NCBI GenBank assembly: GCA_964036275.1 | Contig: OZ038437.1 | Location: 674,001 to 738,000, forward strand | DNA: 64,000 nt | Reading direction: 5' to 3' | Source: Litoditis marina | Lineage: Eukaryota; Nematoda; Chromadorea; Rhabditida; Rhabditidae | Shown: piece by piece, positions 22,701-34,060 of the stretch | Layout of the letters: each line of letters starts with the position of its first letter | How positions within the stretch are numbered: the first letter of the stretch is position 1 | Position numbers and translations under genes: made by a program | Notes under the pieces: model-generated | Database searches by the model: none | What the model was told of the DNA's origin: nothing | Seen by the model: the letters and a program-made list of their open reading frames with translations, nothing else

Positions 22701-25700
22701 TTAGGCGACATGTTCGCGAGCGAGCCATCTAGGGGCCGAACATGTAGCAGCAGTCCCGTCAAATCCCAACGCCTCAGTCTTAAACTGCAATACATTTTAA
22801 TTTCAATTGCAGTTTAAAGGACCATTGACACGGGATTGGTCCACATAATAGTCCTACTTTAAAACAATATATATAAAGGTAGCTTTTCGAAAAAAAAAAG
22901 AACTCTTATTCAATCAGTTGGGCAAAATACACTATGGATACTGTATACACTCTTTTGTAATATCTTAAAACGATGTAATCGAGGTTCTCAATATAACATG
23001 GTTTTGTAACTACTAATTGATTAACTTCAACTCTAAACATCCAATAACTTTACATAGTTTTATTCTAGTATACGTTTCTTGTTTTCACATTACTTCCTGT
23101 TCCAGCCTATTGTTCGAAAGGGCATACCATGAATCTCGAAACCCTTAGTTGTTATGCGGTGAGTTGAAACACCATTATGAATCATGGATAAAGGGAATAG
23201 AGTCTATATAATAGAAACTTCATTGATAAAACAAAAACTCAGTTTCTTGATTACTAATGTTAGTAGATTAATCATATTTCACGTGCGGATGATTATCCAC
23301 TAGTTTTAGATAGGTGACCACAGATGGTGTAAACTACTGTTCCTAAGAAAATAGGAGAGTGAAATAGCGAAAGAGAGGAAGAGAGAAATGTAGGACATGA
23401 TTAGAGTCAGAATACAGTGTGGAGCAACAAACAATCATTTTTTTGTGAGATCTACTGATTCCTACAGGCCAGTGTTATTGCGTACTTCAGTATGTCGGCT
23501 ACGATACGTTCTTTGGCGCAGAGGCACAGTGCACAAGAATATCCGAGCATGCGATCTCTGTCCATTCAGTGGAGGAATCCGCCTTCATTGCAGGTTATCT
23601 AGTCTCACGATGGTATCGATCGACAACACACATCGGGATCTTTTCTTTTCTAGGCCCTAAAAGGGGGATTTAGGTCCCAAAAAGGGGATCCAGTAAGTGC
23701 GGGCCTAAAAGGCCCTAAAAAGGCCGCTAATATGATGTCGACCACGCTTTTCTATTTCATTTTTATGAATTGGCTTATGAAGTTAGGAAAGAGGGGTGTC
23801 AATGTTAACTATCGACATTGTTCGATCATCCTATACCAACGTGAGCGGGGGGGGGGGGGGGGCTGGAAATAGGATGCTTGGTATTTTAAATTCTAACAAC
23901 TTTGCGCACCTTCCCAAAATTAAATGTTCCCGATATCATTATAGTCTCGTTTTTTATCTTTACTCATAAAACACTCTTTCCGTGTTCCATTCTAAAAACT
24001 ATGATCGATTGTTGTGTTAAAGGAGACCGGAGACCAACATGGTTTCTCGTAAAGCTGCTGTATCCTACTTTTGGTTGGACGCGTTGCGTGTCGCGCGGCA
24101 TTGTCATGTGAATGTCATGTGGACTGATCAAACTAATATACGAGTTATTTGTGGTATCTGATCTCAATACAGTTAAAAGCAGCCCGAAAGAAAACCTCTG
24201 CTCAAGTTGTGTTCCGGTCTCGTTTAAACCTTCGTTCAGTTCTATGTCAACCAATATTTTGATCCTTACCAGCACATCGATATATTTTTCAGACTATCAA
24301 AAAACGACAATTCCGCAGCTACCCGCAAGCCAAGTATACCTTGGTCTACGATTTAACGAAACAAATAACTGGGTGTGGACGGACGGCTCAAAGGTGAGAT
24401 GAGGTCCTACAGTGGTTGATATTAAAATTACGGTTTCAACTTTTTTTGACATAAACAGGACTCAAATCAAAATTCCACCCAGAAGTGTGTATGTCGTATT
24501 CATTTGAACATCTTTCAATTTTTTCCCAATAACATGAGAGAGAGGGACGAATGTCAATTGTTACGGTATGTAGATCAAATATACGCAGATTAGCTGGCTC
24601 TTCTCCAAACCCCGCCTCTCACGCAGTACGGTACGTATTTCACCACAGTTTGAAACCTGTACACAATTATTGGCTGTACAATGTACCTGTACAATTGGCA
24701 ATAAATGACAAGTGTTGAAATATTCAGGCGGATTTCTTCAACTGGGCATTACATGAACCGAATCTAGATACTGGAAGATGTGCAGTGGTGAGTACAAATC
24801 TGTTCGTGAAAAAGTCGATGATAAGATGAATGTAAATACTTTGAAAACAATTTTTAGGATGGGTTTTGAGGACAGAAACATGTAGGTAATTGAGAAAATT
24901 TTGCGAAAGTTCTTCAACGTCTAGCAAATAAAAATAAAAATCATTAAATGTGCATCATAGTTCTTAACGCAGGCTGTGTATTGAAATCTCGAGAAAGCGT
25001 CCCTCTGAAATTTCGACTTTCAAGTTTGATCTGATCCTATGCCCCCGATCAAAAATGATTACTTTTGTGTCTCCAAATCGCTTCATTTTCTCAGAAAATC
25101 GGTTCACGTAATGACACCGATAGGGGGTTGCGTACGGAAAAACTCAATATAGCATGTAGAAGTACAACAATGCTTAAGACATCCTATCATCTACAACAAT
25201 CGGGCGCAGCGCGGAGCGCTGCGCAGATTAGTTTTTGTTCAGAGGTCTGCAGACATTACAAAACAGTTTATTACAATTTTATTCAAAGTACGTCGACCAT
25301 TTCCCTAGATATTTGCATGAATTACTGAAGGGCAACACGTCTACAAGACATTAAGTTCATTTTCCAAGAAAAAAATTGTCGAGAGGAGTTAGAGGGCCCA
25401 ACGTCTCGCAGAAATGGCTTTCGTGCGGGGCGGCGGCGTCGGCGGCGGCGACAAAAGTGTCCGTCTCCTCAAATCTGGGCATAGTTTTGCTCAAAATCAA
25501 CTTATTCCAAAATTTCTTACACTGTTAAAAAGCTATAAAAAAGATGAGGTATACGTATTTTTCAGGTGTGTCGGAAATTTGAATATTACGTGTGATACAG
25601 GCAAAAATAGTCTCGCAAAAAATCATGGATAGACCGGTTTCGTGAAAATAGAAATGAAAGAAGAGTTTAACGTGTAGTAGGAAGAATTTTTCTAATGAAA

Positions 25701-26884
25701 CTCATGACAGGCGGGTACAGCTTGGTTTTCATTCCTATTCACATGTCTGAATGGCGGATTGGATAAAACCTCTATTTACGCACGGCTAACGAAGGTTCGA
25801 TTACTGTCTGGAGCACAAAATTTGCAATCACTTGAACGATTACTGCGTAACCATAGAAAAAGAGTTCAATTACTATAAAAAACGAGTGCAAAGAAAGTAA
25901 AGATTAGTTTTGGATAAAACGTGTACAAGAAATATAAAAGAAGTCCAATAAAAATATTTTGAGGAAAATGCTAATCTCGCTTTTCTTGAAAACAACGGAG
26001 TATAAGCTAGATCATTATGAGTCGCAGTCCGAGGTTTTCTTTACGGTAACAAAACGTTTTTTTGAAATTTTAAACCGAGCGAGATTAGACTTTTCCTCAA
26101 AATATTTTTATTGGACTTCTTTTTTATTTCTTGTACACGTTTTATTCAAAACTAATCTTTACTTTCTTTACACTCGTTTTTTATACTAATACAATTAGAG
26201 ACCGCAAAAGCTGAATAAATCTGAAAGTAAAGAACCAAGCTGGGTTGCGTCAGAGTGAAAAAGTTTATGTTCCTTCATATTAGGTTATTTTATTTGAACA
26301 AAATATAATTGTGTCACTGGGACTTTTGGATGGTGGTATGATTAGGTTAATGTGCTCAGTAGGAAATGTACTCAAAACCGTTTCGACCCTGATTCAAGAC
26401 GGTTTTGAGTACATCTCTCAGTGAGCACTATGTTCCCTCAGTCATAGCTTGATAGTTGACAAGATTCGCTAGTTCTCAATTGGTAAGTTCTCTCATGATC
26501 ATTGAGAAACTTTTTTTACCTTTCAGTTTTTTTTGTGGACCTCAGATTGTAGCGGGACGCTTTTTTAATTACGCACTAATCATAATGAAAAATGTTGAAG
26601 ACCTGAACTAGTATCTGAAACATTTGAACCATTCAGTTCATTTATTTTTTTTGGGTAAATTACAATAATAGAAAAAAGGAACTTCTTCATTGAGATATTA
26701 TACAAAATGTGCTTTCAACTCTTGATCTACATTCCGTTCCTTTCAGTTATACGCCGACAATGATCCTTCTCTCTACTATCCTGTTGTTGGCAAATGGGCG
26801 AGTATTGATTGCAATACTCAAGTACGCAGGACAGTGTGTAAAAGCCCAGTCAAATACGCATCCAAAATGCACTTCGCAGAATAA
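19797..26884 (+). CDS. Gene B: secreted two-CTLD C-type lectin (EPN type)
   Basis: Ten exons: 19797-19879, 20235-20350, 20870-20995, 21698-21752, 21863-21921, 23106-23158, 23491-23593, 24293-24393, 24728-24787, 26747-26884; 894 nt, 297 residues, all GT-AG and in phase. Signal peptide MFLWIFMVIIGQ; CTLD1 about residues 22-141 (CYQVVTDLAGF, SYWIGASHF, TEWSYTNWAPGEP, TCAS, ICIVPPP); CTLD2 about 148-290 (CSKGHTM, VYLGLRF, WVWTDGSK, EPN at about 242-244, CK.P near the end). EPN is the classical mannose-type calcium/sugar motif, but the partner WND is WAS, so calcium-dependent binding is uncertain. The last intron (1,959 bp) hosts the composite element 25199-26195. AATAAA follows the stop at 26904. 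Confidence 0.93.
21441..21616. mobile_element. MITE, GCGGCGTAGCAA family, in gene B intron
   Basis: GCGGCGTAGCAACTCC at the left, GGTTTGCTACGC at the right, CTCATGAGATACCTCATGAG interior; it lies about 80 bp before exon 21698-21752. Confidence 0.8.
22040..22700. repeat. Repeat cluster with AACCGCGTTATGTTC tandem units
   Basis: In the long gene B intron, GTTCTCTCTAACCGCGTTAT is repeated about three times at 22620-22685, with inverted AACATAACGCGGTA copies near 22130-22160 and ATGTTCGCAATTAG at both 22046 and 22681. It looks like a small inverted-repeat element of its own. Confidence 0.55.
23847..23862 (+). repeat. Poly-G run
   Basis: Sixteen consecutive G in the gene B intron before exon 24293-24393; possible quadruplex or slippage site. 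Confidence 0.9.
25199..26195. mobile_element. Uninterrupted composite palindromic element
   Basis: The first 650 bp match 6968-7797 (hairpin GGCGCAGCGCGGAGCGCTGC, then a B-box-like GGTTCGATTACTGTCTGG). The last 325 bp are a foldback with arms of about 115 bp nearly identical to each other (about 25870-25985 and about 26078-26195). The left arm reads TTTTGGATAAAACGTGTACA without a break, giving the empty site of the Helitron insertion at 7798-15840. Confidence 0.85.
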
Positions 26885-27389
26885 AAGATTCTGTCAGACT
26901 TTAAATAAAGCTACACATTGTCAACAGTCATACAAAAACTGTGATATTCATAGTTATGAATCTTAACTACATTTAATCTCGAATTTGCATTTTGTTTTTG
27001 TCGTAATTGTCTCTAAATCATTGGTTCAATGAATTTTCTGTTGTGATCCCTTTGTTTATTCTCATAAGTTTTATAGGATTACCAAATCAAATATATTTTA
27101 TAAAACTATATCTTATAAAACTGCCATCGGGCATTCCAGTTGCTATATCTAATAACAAGAAAGCCGTGGATGAACAAAAACCGTCACATGTTTTATGTAC
27201 ATCTCAAATCGTTACTTCCAATACAATAATAGAACTTTTGCCAATCTCTTCTTGACTCACAGCACCGCTACAGACTTTTCTCCGTCGTGGTTTGGAGACG
27301 GATCAACTTATCATGCGTGCGTTTTGATTCTGCCGTGATACATTTAATGTTTTTCGAGTCGTCTTCATACCCATGGTTCGCGGATTACG
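26885..27389. other. Intergenic B-C
   Basis: No exon seen. Second polyadenylation-type AATAAA at 26904-26909. AT-rich, otherwise unremarkable. Confidence 0.5.
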
Positions 27390-27395
27390 TTATCT
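27390..27395 (-). promoter_or_regulatory. GATA-factor site upstream of gene C
   Basis: TTATCT, 70 bp before the gene C start codon. Confidence 0.45.
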
Positions 27396-27464
27396 GTTAA
27401 CGTGTGAAAAGTCCACCCTTTTTCATCCAGCAATCGCAATCTTCGTGAAATTTCTCTTTCATGG

Positions 27465-30400
27465 ATGTTGTTTTTCCTACTCTTTTCACAGGTTGTGGCA
27501 GACTCTCATACAATTTGCGATCCAGATAACAGCAAGTGAGTTTAACAGAACATCGTAAAAACCTAAAAATATACAACATTGTTCCTTTTTTCACCCTCTA
27601 TCACTTCGAGTGTAAAGATTCCAGAGTGTGTGCAGTAAGTCGTTCAACATGTGGATACAATTCATTACCTAGGTTGCCTAGGTTGGATGTTCATTACAGA
27701 ATGCCTTTTATAGATTAGGCAGAAATGAACAACCTAAAAGAGAACGTGATGATTACAAAGTTTTTAGATGCTACGTTTTTGTGGAAAACTTGAATGGCTT
27801 TGCAAAAGCCGAATCGGACTGTAACGAGGTATTTGGACACCTGACTTCCATAGAAAACGCAGAGGAAAACGAATTTCTCAATGGTATACCCAGTTAATTC
27901 TGTCAAATTCTTCATTTTCGAAAAGGGTAATTATAATTGGATTCTGTACATAATATGATTGAATTAATCTATTTTTTCCTAGGACAGGAGTGTCGGCGTG
28001 AATATATTCGCCAATATCATATTGTATCATGTTATACCCAAACACTTAGAAACATTGTTTGGTTTAGATGATGATGTTTGTCTGCTGAGTCTATAGTTTA
28101 TTTTCTATTTTGGATTAGAATTGATAGTTGCGTTCCGTGTGTGATTTTCATTCTCAAGCACCAACCCACTGAACTTGGAAAACGCATCTCCGATTTGATG
28201 AAATTTTTTTTTGTGAGTACAGCAAATTTCAATCAGTATACGCACAGTCTAGCTTAACAGAAACAATTCTTCTTACTGTCAGGAATAGCTTCATCTGTGT
28301 TCTTGGAGACCAAAGCAAATAGTTTTTGGATCGGCGCCAACCATTTTGGTAACATATTCGACAGCGATTGGCAATGGATTAATGACGTAAAATGGTCGTA
28401 CACCAACTGGGAAACAGGTAGGTATACTGCGTTTCACTAATCGAGAACTTTCTACAGTAATCTTCCGCTAATTCAAGGGAATTCATCAAACCAGCAAACA
28501 TAATTTTAGCCTCACTGTTTTCTGTGCGTGTAGTAACCAACGTGGAGAATAAAATCACGAAGTCTAAAATATTTGCAATACCTACGAGATATCAAAAATA
28601 TACATCAAAGATTTACAATCTCACTGTAGAGGGCTAATGTTTCGGGAAACACAGTATGTGCAGACAGTTTATGTTCAATCTGTATCCAGAGCAAAAGTAA
28701 GTTGTTGAAAAGATGAAAAAACGGCTACAGATCGTTCCGAAAGACTTGCGCGTTCGTAAACGCGTTGAATCTTATAAATTATGCAAATTTCACAAATGTT
28801 TGTCTCTCGCCGGAATCGAACCTGCAAGCGAAAATTTCGTATTTGTGCGCTTACCACTATGCTAAGGAGTACATAACCAACAAGCTGTGAAATCGAAGAC
28901 ATTTCTAAGTACACAGCGAACATTGAGATGTTCAGTACACTGCGGGCTTTTCGTTGGTGACGACTCTTACTGGAAAACATGAGCGAAAAATGACTTAATA
29001 GTATTTGTCGTGGATCAAAATGGACGCAGCACATATGAGGGTTTCGAAATTTGCTGAGTGATTTCAATCTTCGTAAAGCTTAATTTTATACTCGTGATCG
29101 TTCAAGAACGTGTTAAACAGAGTTTTTTATGGTTATAATGAAGAGAAAAACATGTGTTTTCCAGATGAACCTTCTTTGTTGACATGTGCTGCTGTGAATA
29201 CAACCACTGGACAATGGGTGTGAGTTTCATTTGTAATTTGGTTAGTTTGTTAACTTTTAGGAAATGAATCTCAAAAATTTTAAAGGTTGTTACAATGATC
29301 TGATTTCAACTAATCTCATTGTCCCTTTCTTGCAATTTACAGGAATGACGAACGAATTTCAATGTAAACTGATTATTATCATTAGTGTGAAATAATCAAT
29401 AACATCAGAGAATGAGACTCTCAGTATCGTTTCACAAAAATAATGCATTATAAGATGTCAGACATGTGTGTTAACTGTTTTGATGTGTCCTGGTAATTTT
29501 CCAGAAGTTCACAGGCGTATGAAAAGAAACCGTCTATCTGTGCTCTCCCAGCAGCTCCGGGCAAAATTCGTAAGTAACATATATTGTCACGTGAGAAATG
29601 TGAAAACAGAACAAGAAAACATGTAATAAGTCATTCTTGTTGAAACGTTTTCAACCGCTCCCACCCCTCAACTTTGGTAAACACTCTTCTCGAACCGAAA
29701 CCGAACCAGTTGGTTCGTTTTAGAACCGAAGCAAATTTGAGCCAAACGAGGTGGAGCCGAACCAATTCAAGTAAATAAACGACAAGCTGAAATCGGTCGA
29801 GTGTCGTTTCTCAAGGTTTAGTTCGGTTTCCTGTCGGTTTGAGTACGCGAACGGTTCGAAGGCGACGCAAACTCCCACCTAACAAATGATTTTTTGCACA
29901 TTTTTGTCATCATTCAGTCCTTTTGAAAGACAAAATGCATTACAAGACGAGTCTAACACTCGTCCTACCAACACACTTTTTTTTTTAAAATTTAGCTTGA
30001 CTACTTCGCTCGACGGTGTCATCTTTTGTCTATTCGGTGTTTTTCTTGTTTTTTTTTCTGTTTCTAGTTACGTTTCACTTTCTTCAATGACCATTTTTCA
30101 GCTTCTTGTACTGAAGGATGGACAGCGAACAACATAACGAACGCATGTTATTTGGTTGGTCTTTTGACTTTCTGTTCGGAATCACCGAATTGTTGTATAA
30201 TCGTCTTCTGATTTGTGTTAATTTCATTTATATCTACGATAGAGCGTGAAAAAGGAATACTGTTGCATCCACTGCTTTTATATTTTTGAAGGTTCTATTT
30301 GAAAACGGTATAGAAGACGCTGTGTCACGGTAAGCTTCAAATTATGAGAGCTTTCGGAACTTTCTCGATCACTCACACGTAAAAAACCATATTGATTCAA

Positions 30401-33400
30401 TTTGGTTTTACAATAGTTTTTACTTATATGTTTTGTTTTTGTGATGGAATTAGACACTCCTTATATTTTCTCTGAGATGTGAACAATGAGTATTATGTTT
30501 TAATGCTGAAAAAGACGCCATCAAAGTTGGAATTTTTTTCTACTCTCTACTAGAAATCAATTGAATAGTTATGTACGTAAAGTTAGCATTCTAATGAGGC
30601 TTTGTGCACTTTGTCAATGTACGTTTCTGAGTTCTGCTGTGTTTAACATGTTTCAAGTGACTCTGCAATTGAGTATTAGAAAAAGAAATAAAATTAGTTA
30701 AAGTCGATAGAACAATATATGTTAGGGTTTAAACAAACAAAATAAACTCATCACACAACATTTAAAGTTTTTAGTAAAAAAACAGAAAGTTTCAAATTTC
30801 ATAAAGAAACACTTTTGGTTTTCAAAAGTTGCATATACCTTGAAGATGTGAACGAATTTTTCCCGTTCTTTAGCCAGTCTTCAATGTGACCTTCGAAGAG
30901 GCAGAGAACCAATGTATCTCCATGGGCGCACATCTAGCGTCCATTCCCGCCGCGATTGATAAAGATTGGATTGGAGGTTAGCGGGAGGCCAAAAACGCTC
31001 CCGGGACAAGGAAAAATTACTGGAGCATACGACTGGCGTACCAAAAAACCATTAGCTACCTCATGAGCTATATCTCACGAGCTTCTGATGAGATTCTATT
31101 GATTTATATGCTAACAACTTGAGAGCTCACGAGTAGCTCATTAGTCTCATTAGAAGAGGAATTCCGGGAACGTGAAGTATTGTGTCAGCGTTTCTTCGGA
31201 ACGAAACGTGTCGTCATGAGACAAGGCACCATAGCAAATTTTCATGAAAAGGTCGGCTTTGAGCTGAATTATCTGGTAACCACATATGCTTATACATATA
31301 AAGTTGGCAACTGTGTGGCCAGACTGTGATCAGGTGCTCGATCAGGTTGAGCTCACCACCTGCATGACTTTGCTACGGTGCCAGATGTGTTGAACAAGAA
31401 TGATTATTGAATTTTTTGTTCAAAATTGGAGATCAAAAGAAAAGTTTTCTTAGTTTTATTGTAGGGATGACAAAACTTGGATATTACACGGAACTGAATC
31501 AGATGACGTGGATCGGTCTCACATACGGGAATGGCAAATGGCAATGGACAGATGGATCTCCGGTAAGAGACAGCGAGAGAAAGAGAGGGAGATAGAGAAA
31601 GAGAGAAAGAGAGACAGAGAGAGAGGGAGAGACAGACGGATGGAGAGAGATAGAGAGAGGGAGAAGAAAAGAGAGAAATGTCAAGAAATAATAGAGAGAG
31701 AAAGAGCGAGAAAGCTCACAAACTACGTTCGACATCGGATGAAATATCGAATCAGCTCGACCTTTTCCAGTTGGATTACACCAATTGGGAGCCTGGTATG
31801 CCGGTTGATCCGCCTGGTCTGAGCACGTGTGGCCTGGTGAGAAATGATTGATATGGTTGGGTTCATTTTGAATAAGTGAACCAGTATAGTGGAAGTTTGA
31901 ATAGTCACGTGAAGTGAGGATTCTAATGAAGCATCGTGCACTTTGCAATTGCACATTTCTGAGTTCTACTGTGTTGAACATGTTTCACGTGACTGTGCAA
32001 GTGACTAACAGTGTTAAATGTGAACCATGCTCTCCTCACGCGAACTTCTGCAAGAAAATGACCAAAATTGTTGATAAATTTCAATAAACCATTTCGCTTA
32101 TTTGAAAACATAACAGCGATAACCAGAACCTCGCGTCAATACGTAAAAACAACATGATAAAAATAGATAGTACTGCCCGTGTAGGCCGGAAAATTCATTC
32201 ATCTGAGCTATTTTGTGGTGTTGCGAATTGCGTGTCATTGCATTTGAATAAGTTGTACAATCACCCCAATTTTCCCGCGTTTTCATTTCACGATGCCAAT
32301 AGCAATGATTTATTATGAACTTTTGACAAGACACAGATAGCATGTTTGTCAGAAAAGCAAAAACTAATATGACTTTTCTCTTATTAATCGTAAAATGGCC
32401 TGTTATTGTAATTAGTTCAGCTTGTTAATACAAGCCACAATCAGGAAAATTAAACTTTATATAAGACGGTTCCAACTAAATTTTTTTCAAAATTCAAAGT
32501 AAATCACGGAATTCTGTCAATCTGTGAACGAAAACTTTTTCTTGCGCCTTGCGGTCGAAATGACACAATTTTAGGTTTCTTGTCAACGCGATGTTGGCAT
32601 TTGACAATGAAATTCAGATTGTTTTGGCAAATGCTAAGTGAACGGAGTTCGCTTGTCACTTGTCACCCAAACAGATCATCTTTACCATTTGCCATTTGCA
32701 CTGATTCATTTTGACACGTGCCAAACCGTTGAGAGGATTCGAACCCTTGCCCGTTGGGCCAAAAGCAAGCGCACTACCACCACAATAAGGGAGCACCTGC
32801 GTTTGAAAAGAAAAGACCGCGCTATATATAACCCCGCCGCAATTGTTCGGATTAAGGTTGACACACATGAGTGTATTAAAGGGGATTAGTTTATTAAAAA
32901 CATCAATTTTCATAAACATAAAACGTGAAATTAAAAGTTGAACACACCAAAAAAACATTTCAGCTAGTTAAAAGCCAGTAGCAACTTTTCGCCCAACATC
33001 GTAGGTTTAAGTGTTTACTGTATTCACTTTTCCGCTTCTCGTTTTTTCTTTCAAAGATTCGCACCCATAATTCGATAATCTATTCTCATCCCGTTATGAA
33101 TATGCCCGCCCCGGTGTGTGCACGAACTGTTCGCGCTCTCGAACGTTGCCCGCTTAGTGTAGTGGTAAGCGTCTCGCTTTTGGTGTGGCGGGGTCAGGTT
33201 CGATTCCCGCATAAAGCAAAACGTGGTTGACACGTGTCAAGAAAGAGGATCGTTCCTGGCAATTGCCAGGTGTTGAGCAGTGATAGTATCACTTGGCAGA
33301 CATCAATATCCGTGTTGGCGCTTGTCATTTGGGTTGGCTCTAATATTTCTCAGATACAACAGCAACTCTGACAAGATAATGGTTTACGTGTCACACCCAC

Positions 33401-33643
33401 TCCGTTGACAACATTTTTGTAAAAAAAACGGAAACTTTGAAAAAATTTAGTTGGACCCGTCTTATATATATATATATTGTTTTATTATCCTATTTTCCTT
33501 ATGATTTAGAAGATTTATCATTATTACAGATCTACTCGGACCCCTTAGTTGGAAAACTCTCTACCTGGAATGAATGGACCACCACCTTCTGCTGGACGAA
33601 ATTGCGAGCAGGTCTATGCCAGAAGCCAGCTATCATGATCTGA
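27465..33643 (+). CDS. Gene C: secreted two-CTLD C-type lectin
   Basis: Exons 27465-27535, 27768-27883, 28283-28417, 29165-29219, 29505-29569, 30102-30154, 30874-30976, 31465-31562, 31771-31836, 33530-33643; 876 nt, 291 residues, all GT-AG and in phase. Start chosen at the second ATG of ATGGATG, because only that frame gives signal peptide MLFFLLFSQVVA and joins the CTLD. CTLD1: CYVFVENLNGF, SFWIGANHF, VKWSYTNWETGDEPS, TCAAV. CTLD2: CTEGWTANNITN, GAHLASIPA, TWIGLTYG, WQWTDGSP, NWEPGMPV, STWNEWTTTFC, terminal LCQKP. CTLD2 has MPV where EPN or QPD would be, so classical sugar specificity is not predicted. The last intron (1.7 kb) is repeat-rich. Convergent with gene D, 417 bp apart. Confidence 0.93.
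28797..28868 (-). repeat. tRNA-derived SINE-like copy
   Basis: On the minus strand it has an A-box-like TAGCATAGTGGTAAGCG and B-box GGTTCGATTCC, spaced as in a tRNA. The T-arm and acceptor stem do not pair, so it is not a working tRNA. A closely related copy is at 62565-62622 (shared TCGCAGGTTCGATTCCGGCG type core). Intron of gene C. Confidence 0.6.
30548..30675. mobile_element. MITE with CACGTGAA-type arms, copy 2
   Basis: Same interior as 18066-18200 (TTGTGCACTTT, CTGCTGTGTTTAACATG), arms more diverged. Intron of gene C. Confidence 0.75.
31225..31382. mobile_element. MITE, GGCACCATAGCAAA / TTTGCTACGGTGCC termini
   Basis: Second copy of the 3809-3992 family, in the opposite orientation, inside gene C just upstream of exon 31465-31562. 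Confidence 0.8.
31563..31710 (+). repeat. GA-rich purine tract
   Basis: About 150 bp of AG / GAAAGAGAGAG directly after the donor of exon 31465-31562; it produces spurious Arg/Glu-rich and Ser/Leu-rich frames on the two strands. Confidence 0.9.
31878..32012. mobile_element. MITE with GTCACGTGAA arms, copy 3
   Basis: AATAGTCACGTGAAGTGAGG and TTTCACGTGACTGTGCAAGT arms; last intron of gene C. Confidence 0.8.
32734..32795 (-). repeat. tRNA-like fragment
   Basis: Minus strand carries GTGGTGGTAGTGCGC and GGGTTCGAATCCTC, A- and B-box-like. No foldable acceptor stem found. Last intron of gene C. Confidence 0.45.
33146..33216 (+). repeat. tRNA-derived SINE or tRNA pseudogene
   Basis: TTAGTGTAGTGGTAAGCG (A box) and GTCAGGTTCGATTCCCGC (B box). 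The putative anticodon loop CTTTTGG would read TTT (Lys), but the T-stem has mismatches and the acceptor ends do not pair, so a functional tRNA is unlikely. Last intron of gene C. Confidence 0.5.
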
Positions 33644-34060
33644 CCAGAATTGGCTATAACCCTATAACAGTTATACAACGACAGTATACTACAATTGTAT
33701 TCTTGTTTTTATTCGATGCACGGTGGAACGTTTACAAAAGTAAACTGGTGGCTCTTCATAACATGATGTATTACTCCTTGCAAATATTCCAAATTTTAAA
33801 ATTTTTGTCACAACTCACCAAACATTTTTTTTGTTACAAGGTTCCTGTTCATTGATTCTATTTCTTGGAAGGAAAGTGATTATTACGTGAACCTATACTC
33901 AAAACTGTTTTGCGAATGTTATTACATTGAGACAACGAATATATCTGATAATGTATATGTTTAAGAATGAACAAGATTTGTAAGCGACCACAGTTTATTG
34001 GGACGAATGTACTGTGCAAAACATTGAACATTGGAACGATTGTATGAATTGTGATCACGG
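33644..34060. other. Convergent intergenic C / D
   Basis: 3' ends of C (plus) and D (minus) face each other here. No exon or element recognised. Confidence 0.5.

Noticed and set aside
31499..31981. 160-residue minus frame and 104-residue plus Arg/Glu-rich frame
   Set aside because: Both come from the GA tract and the shadow of gene C exons.
33146..33216. Functional tRNA-Lys
   Set aside because: A and B boxes are present, but the T-stem and acceptor stem do not pair; better explained as a SINE or tRNA pseudogene.
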